Assembly (NCBI GenBank): GCA_031273705.1
Contig: JAISRJ010000305.1
Span: forward strand, 1-8,675
DNA from: Clostridiales bacterium
GTDB lineage: Bacteria > Bacillota > Clostridia > Lachnospirales > WQUN01
Length of the DNA stretch: 8,675 bases
Direction of reading: 5' to 3'
In this document: positions 6,248-8,675 of the stretch, piece by piece
Position numbering within the stretch: position 1 is the stretch's first letter
Layout: every line of letters starts with the position of its first letter
The notes under the pieces: generated by a model
What the model was told of the DNA's origin: nothing
What the model saw: the letters and a program-made list of their open reading frames with translations, nothing else
Databases searched by the model: none
Position numbers and translations under genes: made by a program

Positions 6248-8638
6248 ATGACAGGCTTTAGGAAATTACTGTATGTGGTACTAATAGCGTCTTTTATTAC
6301 TCCGTGGATTTACGTTGTTCCAACCGCGGCCGATCCGACGGACGCTTTTCCGGACTCTTACACCATACTGCTGTTAGACGTGTCGGGCAGTATGAGCAGT
6401 GGAAATAAAATTACAAAACTTAAAGAAGCTACAAGGTTGTTTGTTGAAACAGCGATAGAAAAAAACTCAAACAATAGAGTCGCTTTAGTTGCATATGGAG
6501 TTGGTTCCGGCAGCTATATAACCCAAAATAACAGCGGGTTTACGGATAAGGTAGAAGAATTGCAGACTTTCGTTGATTCATTATATGCTTACGGAAATAC
6601 CCCAACGGATGCCGCTTTTAAATTGGCGGATGAAATACTGACCGGTTCCGCGCTTAGCACCGCGCTTATAATACCCGATACCGCCGTTAAGAATGTAGTC
6701 CTGCTTACTGACGGAATACCGAATGATGTAACTTCCGCAAAGAATGCTTATAATAATATGATTAGCAATAACAGTGGTGTAAATGCCTTTGCGTTAGGTA
6801 TCGACTCCGCCGGTTACGCGAATTTTATGAATTCTGTTAATAACAGAGGATATTACAATATTATTAGTTATGATGGTAATCAATTATATGATTTGTTTTT
6901 AAGTATTCTCGGCAGTGGAAGCAGTGTGACTTACAATCTTACTATTAAAACCAGCGGAAATGGTGTTCTGGCTTCCGGAACTGACGTGAATAATGATGGA
7001 AAAAAAAGAAGCGGCGACAAGATAAAGCTATCCGCCGTGCCTAACAGCGGTGAATCTTTTATTAAATGGACGGCGACCGCGGGCGTAATAGAGGATGAGA
7101 CCGCGGCGGAGACGAACTTTACCATGCCGCCCTCGGACGCGGTTGTAACCGCCGTTTTCACCACTAATACTTCGACGGCGTATGTAACTAACGCGCCGGG
7201 TATGCCAAAGCCGCCAAAAAGTTATAATACTACAAATACTATTCCCTCTCCCACGCCGCAGATAACCGGTCAGATACCGCCATATAACCCAAATGTTAAT
7301 ACATATAACGGAAACACGTTAGAAAATGTACATGATAAAGCTTCCGCTGTCGCGGCGGTGCAAAACGCGATTGACAACTTATCCGCGTCGGATAAATCGC
7401 GGCCAGAAAGCATATACACCTTGCAATTGTATGTAGACGAGGCAGCTTCTCAAGCCGCAAGCGCGTATAACGAAAGCGGACTAATATACATAAACGAACA
7501 GACGGTCAATCCGTTGCTGCAAAATTCCAAGGACACCTTGCAAGCTTTAAATGGAGTGCTGACACAAAATGGCGTTGAAGAGCAGCGTGATCAACGTAAA
7601 ATTGTTAATTTCAAGACGCATCACAATAAAGGACTTAGGATAGTGGTAGAGCCGTCCGCGAGTTTTACGGAAGTTGACACTGTAAGGGTAGAAACGGAAG
7701 GCTATACACTGGCGTTTTCACGAGAATTTATTGAAACTGTATGCGCGGAAAAGGATCCTAACCGGGCAGATAAAGATTTTACCGCCGAGGATCCGGACTT
7801 TCTTATAACCGTGTCGCAGGTTGACGGCATGAACGCGGTGGATTATTTTCCGGAGGACTCGACGGAGCTGCCTGTTATAGTTTCCCTGCCCCAAATTGAG
7901 GGAGAGAAAGAATATCAAGCGTTAGTTGATCTGGAAACAAATACAAGATTGGTTTCTATATATAATGACGTAACCGGAAAGATAGAAGGTCAGGATTATC
8001 ATGGCAGCAGGTTGACTCCCGAACTTGATGAGAACATAATTGTTAATGACGCCGCCAATTTTGATGATATAGCTGATCTGGATGAAGATTTACGCAAATC
8101 CATAAATCAATTAAGAACTCAAAATGTTGTAATTGGAACCGGAGGTCGTAAATTTAACCCTAACGATACCATAAACAGAGCGGAAATAGCGGTTATGCTC
8201 GCCAAGATATTAAAACGGGATACGAACGCGTCTACCGCCGCTAGTTCCAAATTTATTGATCTGCCGTCATGGGAAAACGGTCATATAAGATCGCTCGCCA
8301 AGGTGAACAATCCTACTATATTGGCGGGCACGTCGCCGACAACATTCTCGCCTACCCTGCCGATTAACAATATTCAAATAGCCGCGTTTGTGGGAAGAGC
8401 GCTTAAATACCGTGGATTTAAACTAAAAGGTTCCACAAGTACAGTATTATCCACGTATCGGGACAGCAACGAATTCTCAAAATCAGTTACGGACTTGGAT
8501 AATGTGGCGTTAACCGTAAATAAACGTATTATTGTTCAATCAGCGAATAGTCTGTTTAATCCCACTCAACCTGTAACACGCGCAAAGGCGGCGCAGATTT
8601 TGTCTCAACTATATACGGTTGTCGGTCAAATTCAATAG
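6248..8638 (+). CDS. Secreted S-layer-type protein with VWA domain, InlB-like repeat and three SLH repeats
   Basis: This is a wall-attached surface protein with a metal-dependent binding domain; its ligand is unknown. The chosen start gives 796 residues; an ATG at 6233 would add five. A signal peptide (MTGFRK, a hydrophobic core, then about PTAA) covers the first 28 residues or so. The VWA domain, about 37-225, has a complete MIDAS: Asp44, Ser46 and Ser48 in DVSGSMS, Thr118, and Asp155 in TDG. Residues 228-305 resemble the divergent InlB B-repeat (NLTIKTSGNG, then SGDKIKLSAVPNSGESFIKW). A Pro/Thr/Asn linker spans about 313-357, and a helical part 358-450. A beta-rich part at 451-600 was not recognised. 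SLH repeats lie at about 604-657, 669-724 and 737-795, with core motifs INRAE, a degraded INNIQ, and VTRAK. SLH domains bind secondary wall polysaccharide. The gene follows the kinase gene by 76 bp with no terminator, so they probably share a transcript. Confidence 0.88.
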   Translation: MTGFRKLLYVVLIASFITPWIYVVPTAADPTDAFPDSYTILLLDVSGSMSSGNKITKLKEATRLFVETAIEKNSNNRVALVAYGVGSGSYITQNNSGFTDKVEELQTFVDSLYAYGNTPTDAAFKLADEILTGSALSTALIIPDTAVKNVVLLTDGIPNDVTSAKNAYNNMISNNSGVNAFALGIDSAGYANFMNSVNNRGYYNIISYDGNQLYDLFLSILGSGSSVTYNLTIKTSGNGVLASGTDVNNDGKKRSGDKIKLSAVPNSGESFIKWTATAGVIEDETAAETNFTMPPSDAVVTAVFTTNTSTAYVTNAPGMPKPPKSYNTTNTIPSPTPQITGQIPPYNPNVNTYNGNTLENVHDKASAVAAVQNAIDNLSASDKSRPESIYTLQLYVDEAASQAASAYNESGLIYINEQTVNPLLQNSKDTLQALNGVLTQNGVEEQRDQRKIVNFKTHHNKGLRIVVEPSASFTEVDTVRVETEGYTLAFSREFIETVCAEKDPNRADKDFTAEDPDFLITVSQVDGMNAVDYFPEDSTELPVIVSLPQIEGEKEYQALVDLETNTRLVSIYNDVTGKIEGQDYHGSRLTPELDENIIVNDAANFDDIADLDEDLRKSINQLRTQNVVIGTGGRKFNPNDTINRAEIAVMLAKILKRDTNASTAASSKFIDLPSWENGHIRSLAKVNNPTILAGTSPTTFSPTLPINNIQIAAFVGRALKYRGFKLKGSTSTVLSTYRDSNEFSKSVTDLDNVALTVNKRIIVQSANSLFNPTQPVTRAKAAQILSQLYTVVGQIQ

Positions 8639-8675
8639 AGTTTTATACTCACGTGCGTAAGCATTTGCCAGTGAC

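Overview
The window looks like the chromosome of an anaerobic Firmicute, most likely of the class Clostridia. It has moderate-to-low GC with AT-rich intergenic DNA, strong AGGAGG-type ribosome binding sites, sigma-A-like promoters with 17-bp spacers, a cobalamin riboswitch ending in an intrinsic terminator, a Hanks-type membrane kinase and an S-layer-homology (SLH) surface protein. The class is inferred from these traits; no marker gene is present.

Left part (about 1-3420, all on the minus strand). A cobamide-uptake operon is read leftward from a good promoter at 3392-3420. The leader is a cobalamin riboswitch (about 3171-3371) with a terminator hairpin (3097-3128). It is followed by a lipoprotein substrate-binding protein (btuF-like), a FecCD/BtuC permease and an ABC ATPase (btuD-like). 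The genes overlap or abut, so they are probably co-transcribed and translationally coupled. Past the ATPase, after a gap of about 74 bp with no visible terminator, lies the start of a fourth minus-strand gene. It encodes an unrecognised single-pass membrane protein and is cut by the window edge.

Middle (about 3421-3684). A divergent intergenic region has no gene. It holds a perfect CGCGCG inverted repeat, a plus-strand promoter TTTACA-17-TATAAT and a small hairpin in the leader of the next gene.

Right part (3685-8638, plus strand). Two large genes lie 76 bp apart with no terminator between them. The first encodes an 828-residue, two-pass membrane Ser/Thr protein kinase. Its kinase domain is cytoplasmic, and its ectodomain combines a Big2/Ig-like module with a probable NHL-type beta-propeller. 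The second encodes a secreted protein of about 796 residues with a VWA domain, a divergent InlB-type repeat, a Pro/Thr/Asn linker, an unrecognised middle region and three SLH repeats for wall attachment. Together they look like a signalling pair: a receptor kinase that senses something at the cell surface, and a wall-anchored metal-dependent adhesion protein. This pairing is the most interesting part of the window. The functional link is inferred from gene order and topology, not shown by the sequence.
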